DNA of 20,983 bases from positions 1-20,983 of the IMG/VR virus record IMGVR_UViG_3300037233_000064. The stretch is one strand, 5' to 3'. A program made the position numbers and the translations under genes. Of this stretch, positions 13,459-20,175 are shown piece by piece. This stretch comes from a virus. The notes under the pieces are model-generated. The model made no database searches, was not told the origin of the DNA, and was given only the letters and a program-made list of their open reading frames with translations. Within the stretch, counting starts at the first letter, position 1; every line of letters starts with the position of its first letter.

Positions 13459-14825
13459 GCCGGCAATCCCTCTATGTGGTTTGGCTCGTAGGGCGCTTTG
13501 ACGATTTGTGCGCGGCCCATTGCTCGCGTCATGGCGTCACGCATCGCACGTTTCATTTTGTCGTGGTCGCCAGCCTTGCGGTCGATCACGCGGCCGATTT
13601 CGCTTTCGCCTTCGGCAACGACAATATCGACGATCAATTCGCGCTTCTGACCGAAGCGCCAGCAGCGCCTAACCGCTTGATACCATTGCTCGTAACTATA
13701 ACTGCGCCCGACGAAAGCCATGCGGGCACAATGGGACCAATCGAGACCAAGGCCGAGCATCGACGGCTTGCCGATTAAATGCTTTAGCTCGCCGGTCGAA
13801 AACGCCTCAATCAATTCCTCTTTCTTTTCGATCACCATAGAGCCGCGAATGTCATGCGCGGATGGGACGGCTCGTTTAAGCGCGTCGGCTTCGTAATCTG
13901 TATCGCACCAAATTATCCGTGCCTCGTTCGGCTCGGCGTCAACCAAGGACGCGGCAAGCTCGGCGCGGGCTTCGCTGGTCTGCCGCTTAACATCGTGCAT
14001 CGTTGTGGCGCTCATCGTGACTGTGCCGAACAGGTCTGCTAGTGCGCCTTCAATCGCGCTGTCTCGCGCCCGGTGCCGCTTAATCTTAAACGGTGGGAGG
14101 ATAAAGCCCTTATCGCTGTCGCCAAGGTCCGAAGGTTTCTCGGCCATCCTGGCGAAACTCGCCATCCAATCCCAAAACGCCGTAACCGCGTGACCCTTCA
14201 AGCGCCACTCTTGGGAGGCCGTCGAAGCGTCGTTAATGAAAAACCGAGACAGCATTTCATTTGCGGCCATGATTTCAAGAAACTCGGCTTGGTTTCCAAG
14301 TTCCATATGATCGTTCGGCGCTGGCGTTGCCGTGGCAGATAACTTGAAGCGGCAACCCTTGAACGCCTCGATTAGCGCGCGAGTGGTCTTGCCAGTGAAA
14401 TTCTTTAAGACGCTCGATTCATCAAGGGCGGCTGCGCCGAAAACCGAAACGTCTAGTTTGTCGAGCCGGTCATAATTGCAGATATTGATGCCGGGCTTTA
14501 TGTCGTCTTGCTCGCGGATCACCCGCGCTTCATAGCCCCACTTATCGGCGCGGCGCTTGAACTGCTGCGCCACGGCGAGCGGCGTCATTATCAGCGCGCG
14601 GCCGTTTGTCGCCTCTAGTGCTTTCTGGCACCACTCCAATTCACACTCTGTTTTGCCAAGGCCGGTATCTAAGAACAGGCCAGACGTCCCAATCCTTAGC
14701 CCAAAATCGACGCAATGCGCCTGGAACGGGAAAAGATGCTTTGCGAGCGATGGCACGGTATCAAGCCCGCGCGCTGGTGCGCGCGCAGACTTTCGCTCAA
14801 GGAAATTTGTATAATCGGGGGTCAC
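13437..14825 (-). CDS. SF2 DNA helicase (DEAD/SNF2-like)
   Basis: A 462-residue superfamily 2 helicase or translocase. 'FPFQ' (residues 32-35) resembles a Q motif. Walker A is 'DTGLGKT' at 53-59, motif II is 'LDES' at 134-137 (DES in place of DEAD/DEAH), motif III is 'SATATP' at 163-168, and motif VI is 'QAVRRCWRFGQ' in the C-terminal lobe. The GTG start overlaps the upstream gene as GTGA. Phage proteins of this type often lie directly before, or are fused to, a beta-class methyltransferase, as here. It probably works in phage DNA replication, recombination or restriction-like transactions; the sequence does not decide which. Confidence 0.88.
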   Translation of the reverse strand: MTPDYTNFLERKSARAPARGLDTVPSLAKHLFPFQAHCVDFGLRIGTSGLFLDTGLGKTECELEWCQKALEATNGRALIMTPLAVAQQFKRRADKWGYEARVIREQDDIKPGINICNYDRLDKLDVSVFGAAALDESSVLKNFTGKTTRALIEAFKGCRFKLSATATPAPNDHMELGNQAEFLEIMAANEMLSRFFINDASTASQEWRLKGHAVTAFWDWMASFARMAEKPSDLGDSDKGFILPPFKIKRHRARDSAIEGALADLFGTVTMSATTMHDVKRQTSEARAELAASLVDAEPNEARIIWCDTDYEADALKRAVPSAHDIRGSMVIEKKEELIEAFSTGELKHLIGKPSMLGLGLDWSHCARMAFVGRSYSYEQWYQAVRRCWRFGQKRELIVDIVVAEGESEIGRVIDRKAGDHDKMKRAMRDAMTRAMGRAQIVKAPYEPNHIEGLPAWIRSAA

Positions 14826-15178
14826 GTTGCCTTCGCCACTCTATCGACGCCCACATAGGTCTTTGATTCGCGGCCATGACTGGATTTTTTCAGCATCGGG
14901 GCATAGCGCCCGGTTTTCTTTATCCAGCCCTCTCTAACCGCGCGCATGATGATTGAGCCGAAAAGATTTGGAGAATGGGGAGGGCCGAGCCGCGCGTAAA
15001 TCTCCAGGGTCATTTCCTCGGCGATAAATTCTCCCAATTCCCACCGCAGCTTTTTGATTATCTCAATCGCTTTGTCGCCGTAGTCGATGGAATTGAGCAT
15101 GACTTTCTCAAGCGCCTTATCCCGTTCTTTCTCTGCTGCGCCGGGTGTCCAGTCTAGGAGGGAGGGTTGAGCGGTCAT
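14822..15178 (-). CDS. Winged-helix-like phage protein
   Basis: A 118-residue protein from ATG 15178, with AGAGG upstream and a one-base overlap with the DUF1064 stop (TGATG). The pattern 'EIYARLGPPHSPNLFGSIIM', 'AVREGWIKKTGRYAPM' and 'SSHGRESKTYVG' resembles short phage proteins with a winged-helix-like fold ('HPNxWG...R..GxI...G...HGR...W'). It is probably DNA-binding and acts in replication together with the helicase it precedes. The upstream extension to 15214 lies inside the neighbouring gene and was not used. Confidence 0.65.
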   Translation of the reverse strand: MTAQPSLLDWTPGAAEKERDKALEKVMLNSIDYGDKAIEIIKKLRWELGEFIAEEMTLEIYARLGPPHSPNLFGSIIMRAVREGWIKKTGRYAPMLKKSSHGRESKTYVGVDRVAKAT

Positions 15179-15528
15179 CACTTTGTCCTCTTTCCGGTTA
15201 TCAAAACCTTGCAATTGAAAAGCACCTCAAACAATTTAATGCGAAGCTTTGCCGCCTCTGTATGGGTTGGGCCGCCTTTGAAATCTTCATAGATATATTC
15301 GTAAATTCCTTCGTCCTTGCGGTCCCCATATTCATAATCTGGCTTGTAATGTCCGACAGTCTTACCGTTTACAAGCAGGGGATGGCGTTCTCCGCGCTTA
15401 AGTCCGACGATTTGTTTTCCGCGCTCCAGCAGCTTCAACTCTTGCCAGCGCCGGTATTCACCTTGTGAGTGAAAATATCCGTCCTCGGTCTTAAGACCTT
15501 TCGCGCCGTATTTGTTGCCGCGCGTCAT
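15178..15528 (-). CDS. DUF1064-family protein (predicted nuclease-like)
   Basis: A 116-residue protein with the DUF1064 pattern: 'KYGAKGLKTEDGYFHSQGEY' then 'RRWQELKLLERG', 'HYKPDYEY' and 'YIYEDFKGG', the last resembling the 'ED-x-KG' of restriction-endonuclease-like (PD-D/ExK) folds: Glu, Asp and Lys are in place. Family members occur in phage replication modules and are thought to act as nucleases or resolvases, though biochemical proof is limited. The ATG overlaps the LexA-like stop as ATGA, and the stop overlaps the next start as TGATG. Confidence 0.82.
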   Translation of the reverse strand: MTRGNKYGAKGLKTEDGYFHSQGEYRRWQELKLLERGKQIVGLKRGERHPLLVNGKTVGHYKPDYEYGDRKDEGIYEYIYEDFKGGPTHTEAAKLRIKLFEVLFNCKVLITGKRTK

Positions 15529-15752
15529 TGGGGCTGTCTCACTATCTCAATCGCCCTGGCTCGGTTTGGCAGACGCTTTATGAAGCCGCGTTCCTCTAAG
15601 CCGAGCAGCAAGCGTTGTATTCCGCTTTTCGATTCCAGGTGGAGACCAGCGCGCATTTCATCGTATGTTGGAGAAATGCCCTTGCGCTGCCGCGTATAGG
15701 TGGCGATGAATTTAAGAAGGTCTTGCTGGCGTGGTGTTAGCATGGACCGCAC
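15525..15752 (-). CDS. LexA-like DNA-binding domain, no peptidase
   Basis: A 75-residue protein matching the N-terminal winged-helix domain of LexA: 'MLTPRQQDLLKFI', 'GISPTYDEMRAG', 'SKSGIQRLLLGLEERGFIKR' and 'LPNRARAIEI' (each under 20 residues). The autocleaving S24 peptidase domain is absent, so it cannot be a classic SOS-cleaved repressor. It probably regulates the divergent promoters next to it. The GTG at 15752 is chosen because AAGGGGG lies six bases before it; ATG at 15743 or 15779 are alternatives. It is the first gene of the eight-gene leftward operon. Confidence 0.82.
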   Translation of the reverse strand: MRSMLTPRQQDLLKFIATYTRQRKGISPTYDEMRAGLHLESKSGIQRLLLGLEERGFIKRLPNRARAIEIVRQPQ

Positions 15753-15777
15753 GCTAACCCCCTTTGTCCCCCATTGC

Positions 15778-15822
15778 AACCATATTTGTACTTGACGCCC
15801 ATCCGCAGCCGTGTTTATGGTT
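15778..15822. promoter_or_regulatory. Divergent control region: +promoter with flanking inverted repeat
   Basis: A rightward promoter candidate has TTGACG (15792-15797) and TATGGT (15816-15821) spaced by 18 bases, about 55 bases before the first rightward gene. A 7-bp inverted repeat, AACCATA (15778-15784) and TATGGTT (15816-15822), brackets it, with one arm overlapping the -10 box. It lies between the LexA-like gene and the rightward operon, so it is a likely operator for that protein. No alphaproteobacterial LexA box of the GTTC-N7-GTTC form is seen. Confidence 0.45.
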
Positions 15823-15872
15823 CCCTCACGGCCCGCGCCTCGGGGTTTAACTGGGGCTTAGGAGATGACAAA

Positions 15873-16175
15873 GTGACGAACCACCCGAACCGAGCCAAGA
15901 AAGAACGTGCAGTGCTGGTGACGACTTCGCATCGCGGCGTATTTTTCGGCTACGCCACAGAAACCGGGGGCAGCACCATCAAGCTCCGTTCCGCGCGCAA
16001 CTGTATCTATTGGCCCGCTGGCAATCGCGGGTTCATGGGACTTGCGAGCGATGGTCCGAAAGATGGTGCCAAAGTCGGCCCCGCTGCGGACATCGAATTG
16101 CGCGACATCACTTGCGTTGCGGAATGCTCGCCAGAATCCGCGAAGGCTTGGGAAGCCGCGCCCTGGGCGCGCTAA
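15873..16175 (+). CDS. DUF6948-like small phage protein
   Basis: A 100-residue protein. 'TTSHRGVFFGYAT' followed by 'KLRSARNCIYWP', 'GLASDGPKDGAKV' and 'ITCVAECSPESAKAWE' fits the layout of phage DUF6948 proteins (VRTYSAGVHFG...ARRIWYW...L...G....EIxxCSEEA). Their function is not known. The GTG at 15873 has AGGAG eight bases upstream; the longer frame to 15774 runs through the promoter and was not used. It is the first gene of the rightward operon. The following repeat protein is commonly seen beside this family, in my recollection. Confidence 0.7.
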   Translation: MTNHPNRAKKERAVLVTTSHRGVFFGYATETGGSTIKLRSARNCIYWPAGNRGFMGLASDGPKDGAKVGPAADIELRDITCVAECSPESAKAWEAAPWAR

Positions 16176-16200
16176 AATAAAAGCGCAGGAGTAAACCACC

Positions 16201-16731
16201 ATGCAAGCGGCGATAATCCAAGGCTCGGTGCCGAATTTTTTTGGCTACGGCTACGGCGACGGCTACGGCTACGGCTACGGCGACGGCTACGGCTACAGCT
16301 CCGGCTCCGGCTACGGCTCCGGCGACGGCTACGGCGACGGCTACGGCGACGGCTCCGGCTCCGGCGACGGCGACGGCGACGGCGAGTATTGGGCTGGCAC
16401 CGTTTCGTTTTTTGCAAAAAAAATGCCAGATGCAGCGAAGGCTCGGCTCACTCAGTTGCAAAAGGCTGGCGCGAAGATCGCGTTTTGGCGCTCGGGTACG
16501 GATGGCCAGCCGTCGAACAGCGGCGGGAAGATCGAAGCCGCCGCACCGGGCGTTATCCACACTTCGCCGGGGCCACTTAAGATTTGTGAGAAAGGAACCT
16601 TACACGCCACACTCATTCCGCCGAAATGGAAAGGTGAGCGGTGGTGGATTGTCGCCCTGCATGGTGAAGTGGTGGGCGACGACGAAAAGTACGGATGCTT
16701 GAAGCGCGAAATTATCGGCGAATGCGTTTAG
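16201..16731 (+). CDS. Gly-Tyr/Asp/Ser repeat protein with C-terminal domain
   Basis: A 176-residue protein with AGGAG ten bases upstream. Residues 15-61 are a Gly-X alternation where X is Tyr, Asp or Ser, encoded by hexamers GGC-TAC, GGC-GAC or GGC-TCC; a single Ser for Gly breaks the pattern. The C-terminal half has 'LAFWRSG'-like text ('IAFWRSGTDGQPSN'), 'GPLKICEKGTLHATL', 'ERWWIVALHGEV' and 'YGCLKREIIGE'. The latter resembles the DUF7666 family ('LCEKGLHA...VELxG...KLxxxKRxI'), known in phages without a proven function. The repeat is probably disordered, and slippage could change its length. Confidence 0.75.
   Translation: MQAAIIQGSVPNFFGYGYGDGYGYGYGDGYGYSSGSGYGSGDGYGDGYGDGSGSGDGDGDGEYWAGTVSFFAKKMPDAAKARLTQLQKAGAKIAFWRSGTDGQPSNSGGKIEAAAPGVIHTSPGPLKICEKGTLHATLIPPKWKGERWWIVALHGEVVGDDEKYGCLKREIIGECV
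16243..16383 (+). repeat. Hexanucleotide tandem repeat GGC-(TAC/GAC/TCC)
   Basis: A 141-base run of 23 six-base units plus a final GGC. Units differ almost only at the fourth and fifth bases (TA, GA or TC). One unit starts AGC instead of GGC. It codes the Gly-X region of the protein above. The other frames and the antisense strand stay open only because of this repeat. Confidence 0.95.
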
Positions 16732-16751
16732 TAAATCGGAGGGCCGAGACA

Positions 16752-16994
16752 ATGACTTTGCCTTGTGACGTTGAGCCGATCACGCCAGTTATTCCACTGC
16801 ACTCTCCATCGTCGCACTCGCTTTGGATCAATTACCGAGCGGCGCAGAGAGGATTAAGTGCAGAGGCAAGAGAGTTCGGCGCTGGGATGGTAGAGTGGTT
16901 CGCCCGGCATAATCCTTCGCCAGAGATAAAAGGAATGGCGCGCGTGATGCAGAAACACTTAAAACGGAAACAGGAGACACAGCCATGCCGTTAG
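16752..16994 (+). CDS. Hypothetical protein (80 aa)
   Basis: Unrecognised. It begins 'MTLPCDVEPITPVIPLHSPS' and has an amphipathic middle, 'REFGAGMVEWFARHN'. The start at 16752 has GGAGG 11 bases upstream; the ORF starting at 16695 is within the previous gene. It overlaps the next gene by ten bases. It is Pro-rich at the N-terminus and helical afterwards, with no motif that I can name. Confidence 0.6.
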   Translation: MTLPCDVEPITPVIPLHSPSSHSLWINYRAAQRGLSAEAREFGAGMVEWFARHNPSPEIKGMARVMQKHLKRKQETQPCR

Positions 16995-17332
16995 ATGGTG
17001 ACGTAAAGCAATTCGAGACGGAGACGAAGCCGGATGTTTTCAGCCTGGAAGGGTTGAGGGACTGGCTCAAGACGCAAGACCCGAATGAAGGCTATGTGTG
17101 GGAAAATTGCAGGGGTGGTTGCTTGCTCGGGCTTTATCTTATCGCGCACGGGTACAACATGGAACACTATATCAAGCTCGCCAAAACCCCAACCCATGAA
17201 CGGCTCCCAGAAAGAATTTCATTGGGGTTGTCGTATGAAATTACTGATGTAGGGCGCATCGCGATGCGTAGGCCGCACGCCTTCGGCGCTGCTCTCTCCC
17301 GCTGTGAAGCCGCGATCAAAAGCCGCACATGA
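16985..17332 (+). CDS. Hypothetical phage protein (115 aa)
   Basis: A soluble protein with 'FSLEGLRDWLKTQDPNEGY' followed by 'WENCRGGCLLGLYLIAHGYN' (quoted in part: CRGGCLLGLYL). The pattern 'FSL..L..WL..QDP...Y......GCLLGxYL' is one I have seen in unannotated phage and alphaproteobacterial proteins. The function is unknown. Two nearby cysteines (CRGGC) might bind metal. It is coupled to the following gene by ATGA. Confidence 0.62.
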   Translation: MPLDGDVKQFETETKPDVFSLEGLRDWLKTQDPNEGYVWENCRGGCLLGLYLIAHGYNMEHYIKLAKTPTHERLPERISLGLSYEITDVGRIAMRRPHAFGAALSRCEAAIKSRT

Positions 17333-17601
17333 AAAGTAACGTCAGATCATTCCGCAAATCAATCCCGCTCGATCACATAGACCGCGCCGAGGGGGAGATA
17401 ACAGATAGAGCCAAAGCGCTAAAGCAGACGCGGCACATCCTCGATAGGTTCAATCAGCCAATCCAGGTTTTCGCGCTGACGCTCGGGAAAGGGTTGCCGA
17501 CAAAATTATCCGAAGATCAACGAGAGAAAGCATCGCGTATATCCATGCAAGTGATGGCCGTTCAGATGTGGCACGCCGCACATAAAACGGCGCTGCAATG
17601 A
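17329..17601 (+). CDS. Hypothetical helical protein (90 aa)
   Basis: Unrecognised, basic and predicted all-helical: 'RAKALKQTRHILDRFNQP', then 'LSEDQREKASRISMQVMAVQ' and 'MWHAAHKTALQ'. The start overlaps the previous stop as ATGA, and the stop overlaps the next gene's ATG as ATGA, which supports the frame. No DNA-binding or catalytic motif is evident. Confidence 0.55.
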   Translation: MKSNVRSFRKSIPLDHIDRAEGEITDRAKALKQTRHILDRFNQPIQVFALTLGKGLPTKLSEDQREKASRISMQVMAVQMWHAAHKTALQ

Positions 17602-17771
17602 GTATTATACGTTGTGACCGTTGCTCGCGCTTAATTGATTCCGATTATGACCTTGAATGCTTCTGCGAGGTCATGGATTACGGAGACGATGGCGCGACTA
17701 AGACGCGCGTACTGTGTGAACCATGCCGAGACGATGAGATAGAGGTTGAGGATATGGAGCCGACGCCGTGA
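17598..17771 (+). CDS. Small zinc-ribbon protein (57 aa)
   Basis: An ORF between the 90-residue protein and the exonuclease: ATG 17598 overlaps the upstream stop as ATGA, and the stop overlaps the exonuclease GTG as GTGA. It starts 'MSIIRCDRCSRLIDSDYDL' and has CDRC (residues 6-9) and CEPC (40-43), a spaced CxxC pair as in a zinc ribbon, with 'CFCEV' between. The C-terminus is acidic (DDEIEVEDME). It is possibly a partner of the recombination proteins next to it. It would be missed by a length cut-off of 60 residues. Confidence 0.72.
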   Translation: MSIIRCDRCSRLIDSDYDLECFCEVMDYGDDGATKTRVLCEPCRDDEIEVEDMEPTP

Positions 17772-18556
17772 GTACCGACGAATCAATCCCGCCGCGCGAC
17801 CGTGGCGACTTGGACAAATGGCTGCACGAGCGTCTTGGCAAGCTGACGGCCTCGCGGATGAAGGACGTTATCGCCGTCACCACGAAAGGACCGAGCGCAT
17901 CGCGCGATAAATACAAACTCGAATTGATCGCCGAGCGCCTAACCGGGATGCAGACCGACCACTACGTTAACGCCGCGATGATCCACGGCCAGATAACCGA
18001 GAAAGACGCGGTGCGCGCTTACGAAGAATCTAAGGGCATTAAAACGGAAACGGTTTGGTTTGTCCCGCATCCGAAGATTGAAAATGCTGGCGCGTCACCG
18101 GATCGCCGCGTCGGCGACAATGGACTTTTGGAGGTGAAGTGTCCAAACACGGCAACCCATATTGTGACGCTTTTGGAAAAGAAAGTTTCCAAGGATCACC
18201 AGACGCAAATTCAATGGCAACTCGCTTGCGATCCGAGCCGCGCATGGGCGGATTACGCCTCGTATGATCCAAGGCTTCCGCCCGCACTACGCCTTGTTGT
18301 TATTAGAGTGCCGCGCGATGAAGCGAAAATCGCGGAACTAGAAAAACACGCTAAAGATTTTCTCGCGGAGATTGACGCGGCTATTAAATCGCTCGGAACT
18401 TTCGAGCCGATCCAGGCCGCTGTTGTTGCGCCCGCAGATTCTTTCGGCGGCCCAGCGGCAACCGTGCAGCCATTCCCCGCAAACATGGAACGCCAAATCC
18501 GCCCCGAGGATGAGGCGAATTGGCAGCCGTCGCAGCTTGTGAGGCCGCGCGCGTAA
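17768..18556 (+). CDS. Lambda-exonuclease-type (YqaJ-like) recombinase
   Basis: A 262-residue viral recombination exonuclease. Matching features are 'KLTASRMKDVIA' near the N-terminus (the L-T/G-A-S-x pattern), 'AMIHGQITEKDAVRAYEE', the catalytic 'NGLLEVKCP' (E-x-K), and 'DHQTQIQWQLACDPSRAW' (the Q-x-Q-W-Q-L signature of the family). It processes double-stranded ends for strand annealing; I see no single-strand annealing protein nearby in this window. The GTG start overlaps the CxxC protein stop as GTGA. The stop shares a base with the next ATG (TAATG). The last 40 residues are low-complexity (Pro/Ala) and may be disordered. Confidence 0.88.
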   Translation: MSTDESIPPRDRGDLDKWLHERLGKLTASRMKDVIAVTTKGPSASRDKYKLELIAERLTGMQTDHYVNAAMIHGQITEKDAVRAYEESKGIKTETVWFVPHPKIENAGASPDRRVGDNGLLEVKCPNTATHIVTLLEKKVSKDHQTQIQWQLACDPSRAWADYASYDPRLPPALRLVVIRVPRDEAKIAELEKHAKDFLAEIDAAIKSLGTFEPIQAAVVAPADSFGGPAATVQPFPANMERQIRPEDEANWQPSQLVRPRA

Positions 18557-18957
18557 TGCTCCCGCCAGTCAACCGAGAAACCCAAGTCGATAAAAACGGG
18601 GTGATTAAATCCCAGAAGCACCATGCTTGGGTTAGGACGCGGCTGTGCATTGCGTGGGAACGGAAAGAATGTGAAGGGCCGGTCGAGTGCTGCCACGCGC
18701 GCGATATTGCGCCGCGCGGCCACGGTGGCGGCAAGCCGAGTTCCGTTTTCTGTGTGGCCATGTGCCGCAAACATCATCGTCAAAGTGAGAAGCGCGAAAA
18801 GGCATGGGGCGATGAGTTCGGAATTGATGTTGAAGTGTGCTGTATGGAATTTGCGGCGGCGTCTCCCGATTTTCGCGTCAAGGCTGGCGCGCTCGCGCAC
18901 ATAAAAGTTATGAAAGAACGAGCCCGCCACGCCACGGCAACCAAAGGAGAGGGGTGA
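18556..18957 (+). CDS. HNH-type / DUF968-like nuclease
   Basis: A 133-residue protein. The sequence 'HHAWVRTRLCIAWERKECEG' then 'VECCHARDI' and 'VAMCRKHHRQSEKREKA' fits a phage HNH protein, with the Cys/His-rich 'CCHA' and 'CRKHH' segments as metal and catalytic sites, and 'FAAASPDF' at the end, like DUF968/NinG-linked nucleases. It probably acts on recombination intermediates with the upstream exonuclease. The start ATG is in TAATG with the exonuclease stop; the longer frame to 18520 was not used. Confidence 0.8.
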   Translation: MLPPVNRETQVDKNGVIKSQKHHAWVRTRLCIAWERKECEGPVECCHARDIAPRGHGGGKPSSVFCVAMCRKHHRQSEKREKAWGDEFGIDVEVCCMEFAAASPDFRVKAGALAHIKVMKERARHATATKGEG

Positions 18958-19115
18958 TGCTTCCGAAACGAGATAGCAGAGAGCCGTTAGGCGCATGGGC
19001 ACCAGGAAATTACTGGCATACTTGCGTCAAGTGCTTGGAGAAATTTGTCGGCGATAAACACGCACACCTTTGCGCTGACTGTGCTTATCCAGCCACCCCC
19101 AAGGAGCGCCCGTAG
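18957..19115 (+). CDS. Small CxxC zinc-binding protein (52 aa)
   Basis: Starts in a TGATG with the HNH gene stop, with GGAGAGG just upstream. It holds 'CVKCLEKFVG' and 'CADCAYPAT', two CxxC pairs about 19 residues apart, a minimal zinc ribbon. The N-terminus 'LGAWAPGNYWHTC' is Trp/Tyr-rich. Neighbours suggest DNA or RNA binding. Function unknown. Confidence 0.68.
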   Translation: MLPKRDSREPLGAWAPGNYWHTCVKCLEKFVGDKHAHLCADCAYPATPKERP

Positions 19116-19424
19116 ATGAGCCGCAGGGTCAAAACGGCGAAGATTGTCAAGGCTCGCCGCCGCATAATCACCTACCAAGCGGTGACGCGCGAGGTGCTTC
19201 AATGCGAGCGCCCCTACGTCCTATTCGGCGAGGCTGTCCGCAAGGCGCGCCATGCGCTGCGCTGGAACCAGCAGGAATTGGCCGACAAGGTTAAGCTATC
19301 GCGGGGCTCCATCGCCAACATCGAAACCGGTCGGCAGCGCGTCCTACTCAGCGACCTATTCGACTTTGCCAAGGCGCTCAATCTCGACCCGAAGAAATTA
19401 TTTGCCGAGGTACAGAAGCCATGA
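19116..19424 (+). CDS. XRE-family helix-turn-helix regulator
   Basis: A 102-residue protein with AAGGAG nine bases upstream. The C-terminal 65 residues are a Cro/C1-type HTH: 'FGEAVRKARHALRWNQQELA' as helices 1-2 (quoted as a 20-residue stretch), 'LSRGSIANIETGRQRV' as the recognition helix and following turn, then 'LFDFAKALNLDPKKLF'. The N-terminus is basic (RRVKTAKIVKARRR) and may hold DNA or aid folding. No S24 peptidase is present. It is a likely regulator of the rightward genes. The stop overlaps the next start as ATGA. Confidence 0.85.
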   Translation: MSRRVKTAKIVKARRRIITYQAVTREVLQCERPYVLFGEAVRKARHALRWNQQELADKVKLSRGSIANIETGRQRVLLSDLFDFAKALNLDPKKLFAEVQKP

Positions 19425-20119
19425 CCGCCCTTACACCTACGCAGCTTGCGGAAGCGATTGAACGCGCGAAGAAATGGCTCTTGTGTCGGGCTGGGGAAGG
19501 AAGGGGCTATCACACCCTCGGTGCTGAAGCCCTCCTACATCAGACCGCCAAGCTCGAAGCGGCGCGGGAGGCGCTCGATAGTTATGCCGACCACCGCGAG
19601 GAATGTGCCTCTAACGGCGAAGGCGCGACGGAGCCGCCGTGCGATTGCGGCTTCGACGCCGCGCTCGCATCCCTCCCATCCGCCCCCGCCGCTACTCCGA
19701 CACGCACAGAAGCGCCCTGCTGTGAGTGCGGTGTCTCGATGATGCGGCCAAACCAGCATTGCAAGTATCCCGGCAACCATCCGGCGGGTGTGCTGGATGA
19801 AACCGCGCTCGCCGATTGGCTCGCTGGCCGGGCGAAGGATTGGGGCGCTCCGCAACTTGCCCAAGCGAGCGCGATCATTCGTGCGCTTACTAAACCTGCA
19901 TCCGCCCCCGCCAAGACGGCGGATGAGGCTGTGTTTGTTGCATTAGAAAAAGCCACACAGTTCATTAAAGACCATGCCGGTGTGACAGGCGGCTGGTGGA
20001 ACCACCCCACCGTCTATAAGTTTGTGAAGGAAGAACTAGAGCCGGTTATTTGCGCGCACAGGGAAGCAAACTCTTTTGCTGATTTACGCGCCTCTGGTGG
20101 CATCGTAGGTGCGCCATGA
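19421..20119 (+). CDS. Hypothetical phage protein (232 aa), modular
   Basis: Unrecognised as a whole. It shows three parts: a helical N-terminus (residues 1-55); a Cys/Ala-rich middle with 'PPCDCGFDAALASLPSAPAA' and 'PCCECGVSMM', likely metal-binding; and a C-terminal helical region, 'ADEAVFVALEKATQFIKDH' then 'KFVKEELEPVI'. Ala/Pro linkers separate them. Such mosaic small-domain proteins are common in alphaproteobacterial phage early regions. Starts in an ATGA overlap with the XRE gene. Confidence 0.6.
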   Translation: MTALTPTQLAEAIERAKKWLLCRAGEGRGYHTLGAEALLHQTAKLEAAREALDSYADHREECASNGEGATEPPCDCGFDAALASLPSAPAATPTRTEAPCCECGVSMMRPNQHCKYPGNHPAGVLDETALADWLAGRAKDWGAPQLAQASAIIRALTKPASAPAKTADEAVFVALEKATQFIKDHAGVTGGWWNHPTVYKFVKEELEPVICAHREANSFADLRASGGIVGAP

Positions 20120-20175
20120 AAATCCGCGCCCTCAAATCCACCACCACAAACCAAGGAGAACGAAAGTGCAAGTGA
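20116..20175 (+). CDS. Possible 19-aa leader peptide
   Basis: A short ORF starting in an ATGA overlap with the previous stop and running across the Gp49-like gene's ribosome site to TGA, ending with 'GERKCK'. It overlaps the GTG start at 20166. It may serve only to couple translation, or be a chance frame. No homology is visible. Confidence 0.25.
   Translation: MKIRALKSTTTNQGERKCK
20134..20150 (+). repeat. 17-nt direct repeat, copy 1
   Basis: AAATCCACCACCACAAA, identical to 20526-20542. The copy ends exactly 15 bases before the GTG of the Gp49-like gene. In the translated frame it gives part of a short leader ORF. Confidence 0.9.

Noticed and set aside
16108-16560. Minus-strand frames with Ala-Val or Arg-Ser repeats
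   Set aside because: They are by-products of the GGC-NNC tandem repeat that codes the Gly-X protein on the plus strand.
18253-19002. 249-residue minus-strand open frame
   Set aside because: Antisense to the exonuclease and HNH genes, which have clear family motifs.
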